From: Kineosporia succinea
GTDB lineage: Bacteria; Actinomycetota; Actinomycetes; Actinomycetales; Kineosporiaceae
Reading direction: 5' to 3'
NCBI RefSeq assembly: GCF_030811555.1
Contig: NZ_JAUSQZ010000001.1
Span: 6,011,241-6,075,240 of the forward strand
DNA length: 64,000 nt
Shown here: piece after piece, positions 8,712 to 17,072 of the stretch
How positions within the stretch are numbered: the first letter of the stretch is position 1
Layout: each line of letters opens with the position of its first letter
Program-made: the position numbers and the translations under genes
The notes under the pieces: model-generated
What the model saw: the letters and a program-made list of their open reading frames with translations, nothing else
Told to the model about the DNA's origin: nothing
Databases searched by the model: none

Positions 8712-10013
8712 ATGAGTCCCCAAAGCGCCCGCACCTCGCATCGGCTACCAAGTGCCATATCAGAGAGTTCGACAAAGTCACCATTCTCCATAGATCACGA
8801 GCGGTCGTTAATGGGCACGTCAAAGCCCATGGATCGAAGTGTGATCCCACGCAGGTCCTCTCCTACCCAATTAGATTGGGCCGTGAATACAGTTCGCCGT
8901 CAGGAGAGAAGCTCCAAAGATCTCCCAGTGATTCGGCGAGCCCTGAATGAGAGCGCTCTGAATATAGTTGGCGAGAATCATCAGGAATCCGATGGCCTGG
9001 ATGTCAAAACGGAGACCAGGCGTCGTGAAGTAGAGCAAAGATACCTGAAGAAGTTCCACTTCAGCAAGAAAAATTATTGGGGGGAGAAGGAGTTCAAGTT
9101 TGAATTCTTGGACACCAAGTTGCACGGCGACGACAGTCGCGCCCACATCGCGAGTGCAATTAGGAAGACAGCCGTTCACTGTGCCACCACGCTTGATTTT
9201 CTCGAGGAGACCAAAAAGGCGAGCAACCGAAGGAGCCCCCTCTCTGCTGCGAGCGTTCGTACTCTGTGGGACATGATCCACAGTGGCCTGGCGGGTATCA
9301 AGAAGGAACTGAGGCAGGTCTACCTAGCTGAACTGGTGCACGCTCCCATCCGTCATAAAATTGAGTCATTGAGGCAGGCCGGGGTAACGTTCCCGCTCAT
9401 AATGAAGGTTATGGACCCATTCAGGGAAAAGTATCCATGGACCGTGGAGGCCACCCTCAAGCTGGATCCACTACGGGTAATGCTTGATTCAGCCTTTACT
9501 GAGTACGCAGGTGCTGTTGGCGCTATCTTTTCCGCCCCTGAAAAAAGCCGTCGGAAGCCGTCGAAGGATGGTCAAGAGCGCTACCTCATGCCGCACCTGG
9601 GATCCGCGGACAAGTTTTTAGAAATGCGGGCGCTGGTAGCTGAAATTGGAGACATAGTAACCCCTCTGAAAGACAAATTTGATATGAAAGAAGCTATACA
9701 ACTCCGCTCCATGATCATGGCGAACCAAGCCATGGTTGCGCGGATTCTGACCCCGGAGACAACTGGCGTATGGAAGGTAGGGGATACGCATGTCGGGGAC
9801 ATGAAAAGATTCGGCCTGGAAGATCGCCTGCTTGCACAAAACATCACACTGACGACATTGAAAGAATTCAATGAAGCTGTGAAGGCATTTAGCGACGAAC
9901 TCGGAACTGACAGTACTCTTCCCGCCATCAACAACTCCAGGGCTCACAACAAGAACCTCAGCTCGAGCCTCGATGCTCGCCAAGGTCACGCGAAGAGGCA
10001 ACGGCGGACGTGA
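8712..10013 (+). CDS. AT-rich orphan protein of unknown function, probably acquired by transfer
   Basis: About 433 residues from the ATG at 8712; alternative in-frame ATGs lie at 8655, 8811 (best upstream GAGCGG) and 8829, so the start is uncertain. No family was recognised. The protein is charged and mostly helical, with a lysine/aromatic-rich stretch RYLKKFHFSKKNYWG, a central coiled-looking part (LAGIKKELRQVYLAEL) and a late motif GVWKVGDTHVGDMKRFGLED. No signal peptide or membrane segment is seen. Codons are strikingly different from all neighbours: many end in A or T and GC is near 50 percent from about 8600 to 9950. With the phased repeats and gene remnant upstream it marks a foreign insertion. 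Effector, toxin or phage-related roles are possible but unproven. Confidence 0.6.
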   Translation: MSPQSARTSHRLPSAISESSTKSPFSIDHERSLMGTSKPMDRSVIPRRSSPTQLDWAVNTVRRQERSSKDLPVIRRALNESALNIVGENHQESDGLDVKTETRRREVEQRYLKKFHFSKKNYWGEKEFKFEFLDTKLHGDDSRAHIASAIRKTAVHCATTLDFLEETKKASNRRSPLSAASVRTLWDMIHSGLAGIKKELRQVYLAELVHAPIRHKIESLRQAGVTFPLIMKVMDPFREKYPWTVEATLKLDPLRVMLDSAFTEYAGAVGAIFSAPEKSRRKPSKDGQERYLMPHLGSADKFLEMRALVAEIGDIVTPLKDKFDMKEAIQLRSMIMANQAMVARILTPETTGVWKVGDTHVGDMKRFGLEDRLLAQNITLTTLKEFNEAVKAFSDELGTDSTLPAINNSRAHNKNLSSSLDARQGHAKRQRRT

Positions 10014-10205
10014 GTGAAGAGTCCCCAGAGCGCGAGGAAGCAAGCAAGGCCACGTCCTATCACCGCGTGGATACTCTGCACTGACTCGCCCGCGGGTTCT
10101 TCGGGGGAGTCGATGACGTGTTCCCCGTGTGTGACGCCGCGGGTTCGGGGATGACGCCCGTCGAAACCCCGGCCAGAGGCGTCAACAGGTCGGTAGCGTG
10201 CTGGT

Positions 10206-10643
10206 ATGCCCATCAAGCTCGAGAACGTCGGTATCGCGGTGCGGGACCTCGAGGCCGCGATCGCCTTCTTCACCGACCTGGGTCTGAGCGTGCTCGGTCG
10301 TGACACCGTCAGCGGGGAGTGGACGGACACCGCCGTCGGCCTCGACGGCAACCATGCCCGGATCGCCATGCTCCAGACGCCCGACGGGAACGGCCGTCTC
10401 GAGTTGTTCGAGTACCTCCACCCCGAGGCGATCGAGACGCAGCCGACGCTGCCCAACGAGATCGGGATGCACCGCGTCGCCTTCTCGGTCGAGAACCTCG
10501 ACGAGGCCCTGGCGATCGCGGCCCGGCACGGCTGTCATCCGCTGCGGGGCGTGGCGACCTACCGCGACATCTATCGGCTGACGTACCTGCGCGGGCCCAG
10601 CGGCATCATCGTGATGCTGGCCGAGGAACTGCGGAAGACCTGA
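10206..10643 (+). CDS. VOC-family (glyoxalase/dioxygenase-like) protein
   Basis: A 145-residue single protein made of two beta-alpha-beta-beta-beta modules: KLENVGIAVRDLEAAIAFF at the N-terminus and GMHRVAFSVENLDEALAIA in the second half, then the terminal LRGPSGIIVMLAEEL. Metal-ligand candidates are the Glu in RLELFEY, the His in GMHRVAF and the terminal Glu. The family includes glyoxalase I, extradiol dioxygenases and resistance proteins, so the reaction cannot be named. A TAGCGT box ends exactly six bases before the ATG and no Shine-Dalgarno is visible, so the mRNA is probably leaderless. Convergent with the next gene. Confidence 0.85.
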   Translation: MPIKLENVGIAVRDLEAAIAFFTDLGLSVLGRDTVSGEWTDTAVGLDGNHARIAMLQTPDGNGRLELFEYLHPEAIETQPTLPNEIGMHRVAFSVENLDEALAIAARHGCHPLRGVATYRDIYRLTYLRGPSGIIVMLAEELRKT

Positions 10644-10667
10644 GCAGCCACGTCGAAAACCCGCGCC

Positions 10668-10701
10668 CTGACAGGCGTCCACCCTTGTGGGTGCTCGTCA
10701 G
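10668..10701. terminator. Hairpin between convergent genes
   Basis: Outer arms CTGAC/GTCAG (10668-10672, 10697-10701) surround an inner CACCC-TTGT-GGGTG stem-loop. It lies between the VOC gene end and the end of the minus-strand HTH gene and overlaps the latter's stop codon. The stem is modest and interrupted. Confidence 0.35.
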
Positions 10702-11660
10702 TCAGAGAGATCGGGCTGCCCCAGGGACCACACGGCGATCTCGGTCTTGATCAGCACCTCGTCGGCAGGAGCATTTTCGGGGAGATCGACGGCCCGGACC
10801 AGGGCGAGGCGGTTGCCGGTGCGCACGCAGTACAGCTGCCCGGTCGTCAGGAGCACGGATTCGCGCTGGTACGTGGCGGTGATGCACGGCTTCGGATCGT
10901 CGACCGCGCTGCCGTCGACGGCGGCGACGAACGAGATCCCGGGTACGGGAAGGATCGTGTACGTGCGGCCCGGCCCGGTCGGGCACCGGGCGGGCCGGCA
11001 CTCGAACGACAGGTCCCAGGCGTCCGGCTTCCGGGTCGGTTCGAAGCGGTCGAGATCGAATGGCTGCTGGGGGATCGACCAGTCGGTGATGAGGGGCAGG
11101 TTCAGGCTCTGGGGAGGCTTGAACGCGTAGAGCCCGGACGCGTTCAGCGGCCCGGGGAGTGAGATCTGCGGCACGGGCGCCGCGGTGCTGGTGCGCTCGG
11201 GGCCGGGCTCACCGGAACCGTCCCGGCCCACGGCGGCCCAGCCCGCGAAGGCGAGCACGAGCACGGTGGCCACGGCGGACAGCAGGAGCAGCGGGCTCCG
11301 GGTTGGTGTCTCACCCGTCCCGGACACCTCAACGGCCGGGGGCGGAGACGGGGTGGCGTCGCGGGCCCGGCCATAGGCCGCGGTCCAGGCGGCCAGGTCG
11401 GATTCCGGCACACCGTAGGCACTCACGAGCCCGAGGACGACCTCGAGCCGAGGGGTTCGCCCCTGCCAGGGCTTGACCCAGCGGGCGGCCGTGCTCTTGG
11501 AGAGCTCGTACGTGCCGCGGCTGAGCCTGTGCACCTGGCCGGGATTGGGGGTTCCGGCCCTGATCTGCAGGTGCCGGACGCGGTCTTCCAGGTCGGCCAT
11601 GGACCTCACGCCGGTCAGATCCGGGTGCGGGTCGTGCTCTGCCGGGCCGTCGTCATTCAC
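10698..11660 (-). CDS. Membrane-anchored helix-turn-helix protein with extracytoplasmic domain
   Basis: A 320-residue protein. Residues about 20-95 are helix-turn-helix-like (DLEDRVRHLQIRAG, TYELSKSTAARWVKPWQGR, RLEVVLGLVSAYGV), in the style of actinobacterial XRE-like N-termini. A single membrane helix follows at about 123-145 (SPLLLLSAVATVLVLAFAGW), and then about 170 residues that should lie outside, with three Cys (FECRPARC and YCVRTG) that could form disulfides. The GTG start at 11660 is supported by GAGGGGG eight bases upstream; an ATG 25 codons earlier lacks a site. It may sense the envelope and act on DNA directly. The target is unknown, but the divergent lipoprotein cassette is the obvious candidate. 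Confidence 0.7.
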   Translation of the reverse strand: MNDDGPAEHDPHPDLTGVRSMADLEDRVRHLQIRAGTPNPGQVHRLSRGTYELSKSTAARWVKPWQGRTPRLEVVLGLVSAYGVPESDLAAWTAAYGRARDATPSPPPAVEVSGTGETPTRSPLLLLSAVATVLVLAFAGWAAVGRDGSGEPGPERTSTAAPVPQISLPGPLNASGLYAFKPPQSLNLPLITDWSIPQQPFDLDRFEPTRKPDAWDLSFECRPARCPTGPGRTYTILPVPGISFVAAVDGSAVDDPKPCITATYQRESVLLTTGQLYCVRTGNRLALVRAVDLPENAPADEVLIKTEIAVWSLGQPDLSD

Positions 11661-12079
11661 TCTCGTGTCCCCCTCATGCCCACCGGAAACACCGGTGACG
11701 AAGGCCCCCGCCTCCTGCGCCGAACCTGACCACACCGGCCCGTCGTGTTACCCGCCGGTGTGAGAATGGGCTGCTCAGGCGGCCATTCCTACCACGGTCA
11801 GACCGTGGCTCACCAGGCATTCGGCGGACCCCGGATCGCACCCGGAGGTGGGCCGGGGATCAACGGCCGGGGCAGTCGTGGGATCTGCGAGCCGGATGGT
11901 GGCCCAGGTCGGGTCACGACGCCCCAGAGCGGGCCAATGCGGTCCAGTCTGGTGTATTCGCTGGTCAAGGGCCCGAGTCCTGCGGTTGTGTAGGGAGCTG
12001 TCGTCATCACGCAAATCATTTGTGCAGAACGATGTTTGGCATCCGCCCGTGCAATCTGAGGCAGGAACGAGGATCGCCC
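11661..12079. other. Divergent intergenic region with a 17-bp palindrome
   Basis: 419 bases separate the membrane HTH gene from the lipoprotein cassette. A perfect palindrome CCACGGTC-A-GACCGTGG lies at 11792-11808 and could be an operator for the divergent HTH protein. Open frames on both strands cross this region, but none has a plausible start with a ribosome site, and no family was recognised. Confidence 0.4.
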
Positions 12080-12604
12080 ATGCATGACATCTGGAGGCGG
12101 CGCCTGACGAGAGCGCTCGCCGTGGCGGTGCTGGGGGCGGGCCTGGCCGGGTGCTCCGGATCCAGTTCTGACCCCTCGCCCTGGTCCTCGACGGACACGA
12201 GCGGTCCGGACCCGGCGGACGAGGAGTCCTACCTCCCCGCCGAACCGGAGACATCCCCTGACGCCACGCTCGAGGAACCCGTTCCCGCAGAGCCGACCCC
12301 GGAGGACCCTCCCGACGAGGAAACCGAACCGGAACCCGACAGGCCCGTACTCCCGGACGAGCTGGTCGGCGAGTGGGACGGTGACGAGCTCGACTACACC
12401 TTCGGTCCCGACGGCCAGGTCAGCGTCCCGGGCCTCGGCGAGGGCACGGTCGAGGTCGACGGCGACCAGATCGTCTTCCGCCTGCCCGGTCTCACCCCGT
12501 GGGTGTCCACCTGGACGGTCGAGCCGTGCGCCGACCCGGCCGGGTTCGGCTACCCTTACCGCACCCTGTGGCTCGACGACGTCACCTATGTCGAAGACTG
12601 CTGA
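12080..12604 (+). CDS. Small secreted lipoprotein, first gene of a three-gene envelope cassette
   Basis: A 174-residue lipoprotein: positively charged start (WRRRLTR), hydrophobic segment and lipobox LAGC with Cys25 as the anchor. A Pro/Glu/Asp-rich linker follows (about residues 30-90), then a compact beta-rich domain beginning ELVGEWDGDELDYTFG, with DPAGFGYPYRTLWLDD near the end. The start is supported by GAGG eight bases upstream. The last gene of the cassette encodes a protein of the same length with the same lipobox-linker-domain plan (ELAGGWDMVTERGNGFSYEI), so the two look like diverged paralogues. Function unknown; extracytoplasmic sensing or ligand binding is possible. Confidence 0.75.
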   Translation: MHDIWRRRLTRALAVAVLGAGLAGCSGSSSDPSPWSSTDTSGPDPADEESYLPAEPETSPDATLEEPVPAEPTPEDPPDEETEPEPDRPVLPDELVGEWDGDELDYTFGPDGQVSVPGLGEGTVEVDGDQIVFRLPGLTPWVSTWTVEPCADPAGFGYPYRTLWLDDVTYVEDC

Positions 12605-13997
12605 GCCGGTGCGCGCCACCGCGTGGATCCTGATCGGCGCCGGTGGGCTGGTCGCGGCAATCGCCTCACTGACGATGGCCCTGGCCTCCTCCCAGGCCAA
12701 TGGGCAGTGGCAGGACTCGGTGCGGGCTCAGGTGCGCTACAGCGCATCCACGGTGGAGAACATTCGCGCGGTCTACCTCGACGAGGCGCCCCTGGCGTTC
12801 CAGCTGCGCTCACTCACCATCCAGGCCGAGGAGCTCGAACGGCGGGTCACCGGCGAACCCGGGGTCCCGGGGGCGCGGGCCGCCGCGCATCGCGCCACGG
12901 TCCAGACCTACCTCAGGGCCTACGAAGACGCCGGCCTGGAGGTCAACCCGGCGGCGACCGCGGCTCTGGATCCGCGGCGCCGTCTGGCCCAGGCCCAAAA
13001 AACTGTCACCCTCGACGAAACCAACCGGCTCGAGGACGCGGGTGAGCAGCAGGCCCGCCGCGGCACCCGGGCGGGCTGGACGGTGGTGGGGGCGGCGCTC
13101 GCCGTCGTCGGGGGATTCGCCCTGCTGGCTCGTACCCGGCGTGCGCCCGGGGGCGTACCGGTTCCCGGTCCGCCGCCCCGGCCCACGTATGCCCAGCGCG
13201 GTCCGCTCGTCGGTCCGGCCCTGGTGCTGACCCTCGTTCTGCTGCTGCGCCGCAGCCCCTCACGGGCGGGTGTCGTTGCGGTGCCTGCCCTTTGGGTCGG
13301 ATTCGCGCTGGGCGCTCGCCGGCGCGCCGCACCGGTCGAACCGGTGCCGGACGAGGTGGTGCCGGACGAGGTGACGCCGGACATTCCCCTGGGGCCGCCG
13401 GAGATACCGGCCGCCGGCATTTCCGGGAACCGGATGCCGTGGGTGTCCCTGGCTGTGGGGGTGACGGCGGCGGTGCTCACCGTGCTGCAGTTGCAGGCGG
13501 CCACGGACGAGGCGCGCTGGCAGGCGGAGGCCGCCCGGGGAGCCTCGATGACGGCCGCCGCGGCGGACGGCGGCGTGATCGTCGACGCCTTCGAGACCAA
13601 CGCCCAGCAGACAGCCGTGCTGCTGGCGCAGGGCGCCGACGACCTGGACCGGGCCGGAGCCCGCGGCGAGCCCGGCGCTGCGACCTCGGTGCTGGCGGCG
13701 GCCGATCGGGCGGCGGCCGAGCGCATGACCGATCTGGCCGACCGGATGGGACGTACACCCGACGTCGGCGACGGCATCGACGCGTCCACCCGCATCATCG
13801 TCTCCGGCTCCCCGATCGAGCAGCAGGACCTGCTGCAGCGGCAGCACACGGCCGTCGACCGGGCCGAAAGCTCCGGAAGCCGCGCCAATCTGCTCGTTTA
13901 CGCGCTCCTGATCATCACGTTCCTGAACATCGCCCACCAGAACCGGCCACACGTCCTGCGATGGGCCCGCGAACGGGCCCGGAGAGCGAGAGCCTGA
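12588..13997 (+). CDS. Multi-spanning membrane protein between two paralogous lipoproteins
   Basis: About 469 residues from an ATG overlapping the upstream gene by 17 bases; a GTG at 12609 is an alternative. Predicted membrane segments are near residues 11-33, 163-182, 207-245 (two), 284-304 and 433-449. Between helices 1 and 2, and again between 304 and 433, lie Ala/Arg/Glu-rich helical regions (AVYLDEAPLAFQLRSLTIQA; EARWQAEAARGASMTAAAAD), so the protein looks like two repeats of helix plus extracytoplasmic helical bundle. Proline-rich linkers join the parts (PVPGPPPRP). No family was recognised. The stop overlaps the next ATG (TGATG), so it is coupled to both lipoproteins. Confidence 0.7.
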   Translation: MSKTAEPVRATAWILIGAGGLVAAIASLTMALASSQANGQWQDSVRAQVRYSASTVENIRAVYLDEAPLAFQLRSLTIQAEELERRVTGEPGVPGARAAAHRATVQTYLRAYEDAGLEVNPAATAALDPRRRLAQAQKTVTLDETNRLEDAGEQQARRGTRAGWTVVGAALAVVGGFALLARTRRAPGGVPVPGPPPRPTYAQRGPLVGPALVLTLVLLLRRSPSRAGVVAVPALWVGFALGARRRAAPVEPVPDEVVPDEVTPDIPLGPPEIPAAGISGNRMPWVSLAVGVTAAVLTVLQLQAATDEARWQAEAARGASMTAAAADGGVIVDAFETNAQQTAVLLAQGADDLDRAGARGEPGAATSVLAAADRAAAERMTDLADRMGRTPDVGDGIDASTRIIVSGSPIEQQDLLQRQHTAVDRAESSGSRANLLVYALLIITFLNIAHQNRPHVLRWARERARRARA

Positions 13998-14521
13998 TGA
14001 AGCGTCACCTGCGCCACGGGACAGCGGTCACGATCCTGGTCGCCGCGCTGGGAGTGGCCGGCTGCGGCACAGGGAGCGACCCGGCCGTTCCCGCCACCAC
14101 GACCGATGATCGCGCGACCGGCGTCGAGCCGCCGCAGAGCCACCCCGCCCCGTCACTTCACCCGGCCGGGACGAGCCCGTCCGGCCGCGTTCCGCCGGAG
14201 CTGGCGGGTGGCTGGGACATGGTCACCGAACGGGGCAACGGGTTCAGCTACGAGATCACGGCCGACGGCAAGTACGTCTATGTCGCCATGATGATCGAAG
14301 GCGACCTGAGGTACGTCCTCGAGGAAGGCGGCCGGGTCGCGATATCGGGCACCGACATCACCTTCTCACCGCAGATGGCCACCCTGACCCGCACCGAGGG
14401 CGGCGAGCCGGGGGAGGCCAGCCATCCGCACCGGCCTGTGCGCACCTTCAGCTGGAGCATCGACGGGGACGCGCTGGCCCTGTCGGACGCCGAGGGCACC
14501 TCGACGTTCGCTCGCGACTGA
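13997..14521 (+). CDS. Small secreted lipoprotein, paralogue of the first gene in the cassette
   Basis: A 174-residue protein with a lipoprotein signal (LVAALGVAGC), a Thr/Pro/Ser-rich linker and a C-terminal beta domain (ELAGGWDMVTERGNGFSYEI, then ITFSPQMATLTRTEGG, and FSWSIDGDALALSDAEG). The domain resembles small lipocalin-like or DUF folds that report a W-x-G start, but no family is certain. It starts in the stop of the membrane-protein gene. Convergent with the AraC-type gene. Confidence 0.72.
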   Translation: MKRHLRHGTAVTILVAALGVAGCGTGSDPAVPATTTDDRATGVEPPQSHPAPSLHPAGTSPSGRVPPELAGGWDMVTERGNGFSYEITADGKYVYVAMMIEGDLRYVLEEGGRVAISGTDITFSPQMATLTRTEGGEPGEASHPHRPVRTFSWSIDGDALALSDAEGTSTFARD

Positions 14522-14569
14522 GAGCACGGTGATTCCCGGTGACGCGGAACGGTTGTGGCGGAACCGGTC

Positions 14570-15457
14570 TCAGTTCACGTCGATCGTCGCGGTCCGGACC
14601 TGAGAACGGTAGCGGCCCGGGGTGCGGCCGTGGGCCCGGGTGAAGGCGCGGGTGAACGCCGGAACCGAGCCGTAGCCGACGTTCTCGGCGATGGTCTCGA
14701 GGGATTCGTGGGTGTCGCGCAGCCGGACGGCGGCCAGGTCCATGCGCCACTGGGCCAGGTACGCCGCGGGGGTGGTGCCGGTGGCGATCGGGAAGCGCCG
14801 GGCGAGGGTGGCCCGCGAGACCGCGATGGCCTCGGCCAGGCTCGACGTGGTCCAGGGGGTGGCGGGGTCCTGGTGCAGGTACTCCAGGGCGCGCCCGACC
14901 ACCGGGTCGCCGAGGGCGCCGAGCCAGGTGCCGAAGCACTCGGGCGGGCTCTCGGACAGCCAGGCGCGCAGCATCTCGACCAGCACGATGTCGACGAGGC
15001 TCTTCAGCACCGCGGAGGTCCCGATGCCGGGATGGGCGATCTCGCGGGCCAGCATGCGGACGGTGTCGGTCAGGCCCGGCGTGCCCGTCTCGGCCCGCAC
15101 GTGCACGAGACCCGGCAGCGCGCCGAGGATCTGGGTGAGGGTGACGGGGTCGCTGCGGTAGCGGATGGTCGCGATGCGGGTGGTCACCGGGAGCGAGCCG
15201 GGCCGGTCACCTCGCCCCGACGGCTCGTCGCCGAGACGGTGCGGGGCGCCGGCCGGCAGGAGCACGACGTCGCCGGTGGCCAGCTCGACCGGGTCGTGGC
15301 CCGGGCCGGTGAGCCAGGCGCGGCCGGTCGTCACGGCGTACAGCGTGGTGTCGGGCCGGCCCTCGACGGCCAGGGACCACGCGCCGCCGGCCTCGATGCT
15401 CGTGCCCAGCGTTCCCTGGACGCCCGAGAGGGTCAGGGCGTCGGCGAGAGGATCCAT
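14570..15457 (-). CDS. AraC-family transcriptional regulator (cupin_6 type)
   Basis: A 295-residue regulator. The N-terminal half is an AraC-binding cupin (GRAWLTGPG, ELATGDVVLLPAGAPHRL) and the C-terminal third has two helix-turn-helix motifs (SSLAEAIAVSRATLARRF and ESLETIAENVGYGSVPAFTR followed by AFTRAHGRTPGRYR). The start at 15457 is preferred: a TACGGT box (15464-15469, minus strand) ends exactly six bases before the ATG, consistent with a leaderless mRNA. It is divergent from an enoyl-CoA hydratase-like gene that begins 132 bases away and is likely its target. Confidence 0.88.
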   Translation of the reverse strand: MDPLADALTLSGVQGTLGTSIEAGGAWSLAVEGRPDTTLYAVTTGRAWLTGPGHDPVELATGDVVLLPAGAPHRLGDEPSGRGDRPGSLPVTTRIATIRYRSDPVTLTQILGALPGLVHVRAETGTPGLTDTVRMLAREIAHPGIGTSAVLKSLVDIVLVEMLRAWLSESPPECFGTWLGALGDPVVGRALEYLHQDPATPWTTSSLAEAIAVSRATLARRFPIATGTTPAAYLAQWRMDLAAVRLRDTHESLETIAENVGYGSVPAFTRAFTRAHGRTPGRYRSQVRTATIDVN

Positions 15458-15589
15458 CCCGCCACCGTAGCCGGTGAGGCAGACGATCAACAGATCAAGG
15501 CTTTCGGGCATGGAGTGTCTGATCAGGTGAAACGTACGGTCAAAGGGCGCTGCGGGGGACAAGCTCCGGCGGCACCCGAAAGGAACCCC

Positions 15590-16450
15590 ATGAACCACGA
15601 CACCTGGCCCGGCCTCCACATCGACGTGGACGGCGGCGTCGCCACCGTCACGCTCGACCACCCGCCCCTCAACCTCATGGACGGCGTCCTGCTGTCGTCG
15701 CTGCGCGGCTTCGTGCACCGCGTGCGCACGGATGCGGACGTGCGGGTCGTGGTGTTCCAGAGCGCCGACCCGGAGTTCTTCAGCGCGCACGGCGACATGG
15801 CCTACGTGACCGATCCCGAGGCCCTGCCCAAGGCCACGCAGGCGGCCGTCGACGCGGCGCCGGGCGCGCAGATCCCCGACGGGCTGAACATTCTCGAGGC
15901 CATGAGCGAGGAGGTGCGCACGCTCCCGCAGGTCACCATCGGCAAGCTGGCCGGGTTCGCGCGCGGCGCCGGGAACGAGTTCCTGATGAGTCTCGACCTG
16001 CGGTTCGCGGCCATCGGCGCCTCGGGGCAGGCCCATCCCGAGGCGCACCTGGCGATCGTGCCCGGGGGCGGCGGCACGGTGAACCTGACCCGGCTGGTCG
16101 GCCGGGCCCGGGCGCTGGAGCTGCTGGTCGGTGGCCAGCTGGTCACGGCCGAGGTGGCCGAGCGCTACGGGCTGGTGAACCGGGCGCTGCCCGCCGACGA
16201 GATCGACGCGTTCGTGGACGCTCTCGCCCGGCGGATGGCGAAGGTCAGGCCCGAGGTGGTCGCGGCCCTGAAGCAGGTCGTCGACGCGACCGCCCCGGCC
16301 CCGTCCCACGCGGTGTACGCCGTCGAGAACGCCGCGCTGTACTCGTTGTTCACCGAGGACATGGTGGAGATCGCCCGGCGCCAGCTGGCCGCCGGGGTGC
16401 AGACCCGCGAGGGCGAGCGGGATCTCGAGGGGCTCGTGGACCGGCTCTGA
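15590..16450 (+). CDS. Enoyl-CoA hydratase/isomerase (crotonase) family protein
   Basis: A 286-residue crotonase-fold protein (GVATVTLDHPPLNLMDGVLL at the N-terminus; oxyanion-hole region KLAGFARGAGNEFLMSLDLR; AHPEAHLAIVPGGGGTVNLT; ARALELLVGGQLVTA). The Glu normally found in the GGG-x-E position of classical hydratases is Asn-Glu here (GAGNEF). The later catalytic region reads HLAIVPGGGG, so hydration may not be the reaction, and isomerase or hydrolase activity is possible. A ribosome site AAAGGA precedes the ATG. Convergent with the TetR gene, whose end is only seven bases away. Likely controlled by the divergent AraC protein. Confidence 0.88.
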   Translation: MNHDTWPGLHIDVDGGVATVTLDHPPLNLMDGVLLSSLRGFVHRVRTDADVRVVVFQSADPEFFSAHGDMAYVTDPEALPKATQAAVDAAPGAQIPDGLNILEAMSEEVRTLPQVTIGKLAGFARGAGNEFLMSLDLRFAAIGASGQAHPEAHLAIVPGGGGTVNLTRLVGRARALELLVGGQLVTAEVAERYGLVNRALPADEIDAFVDALARRMAKVRPEVVAALKQVVDATAPAPSHAVYAVENAALYSLFTEDMVEIARRQLAAGVQTREGERDLEGLVDRL

Positions 16451-16457
16451 CGCCCCG

Positions 16458-17048
16458 TCAGAGCGCTCGCAGTCCGGCGGCCACGACCGTGGCGAAACGG
16501 TCGAGGTCGGCGGCCTCGAGCGTGCGGCGGCGCACGACCACGCGCCAGTACAGGGCGCTGACCGCCACGTCGAGCGCCGCTTCGCGATCCAGGTCCGCGG
16601 ACAGTTCGCCCCGGGCGACGGCCCGTTCCACGACCTCGAGCGTCCGGAGGCTGAAGGGGTTGCCGACCGACGCGGTGATCAGTTCCGAGAGTTCCTGGTT
16701 GCGAAGGGCTTCCGAGGCCAGGTCGGCCATGATGGCCGGCAGGTCGGGTGTTCCCAGGAGCGCGGCGAACGACTCCATCAGGCCGCGGAGGTCTTCGTGG
16801 AGGGTCTCGGCGGTCTCGGGAACGTGGGGCTGGCCGAGGACGTCACCGAGGATGTCGCCGATCAGGGCGAGCTTCGAGGGCCAGCGCCGGTAGATGGCCG
16901 CCTTGCCGACTCCGGCGCGGCGTGCGACCGCCTCCATCGCGACGCGCGCGTACCCGCCCTCGGCCAGTTCCCGCAGGACGGCGGCCCGGATGGCGTGCGT
17001 GACGTCGGGACGGGGGAGCGCTGCGCCTGCTGGTTGTCGACCCTTCAC
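16458..17048 (-). CDS. TetR-family repressor
   Basis: A 196-residue regulator with the TetR N-terminal helix-turn-helix (EAVARRAGVGKAAIYRRWPS, then KLALIGDILGD) and a TetR_C_11-like ligand domain. The GTG start at 17048 has no Shine-Dalgarno, but a TAGTCT box (17055-17060, minus strand) lies exactly six bases upstream, so the transcript is probably leaderless. It is divergent from the GMC oxidoreductase gene, and the shared 61-base gap contains an excellent palindromic operator. Confidence 0.9.
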   Translation of the reverse strand: MKGRQPAGAALPRPDVTHAIRAAVLRELAEGGYARVAMEAVARRAGVGKAAIYRRWPSKLALIGDILGDVLGQPHVPETAETLHEDLRGLMESFAALLGTPDLPAIMADLASEALRNQELSELITASVGNPFSLRTLEVVERAVARGELSADLDREAALDVAVSALYWRVVVRRRTLEAADLDRFATVVAAGLRAL

Positions 17049-17072
17049 ACCGTGAGACTAGCGACCAGCGAT

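Noticed and set aside
11775-12254. Minus-strand frame in the divergent gap with a readable tail (PTSGCDPGSAECLVSHGL)
   Set aside because: Looks more coding-like than most shadows but has no start, no family and overlaps the lipoprotein gene; kept out for lack of support.
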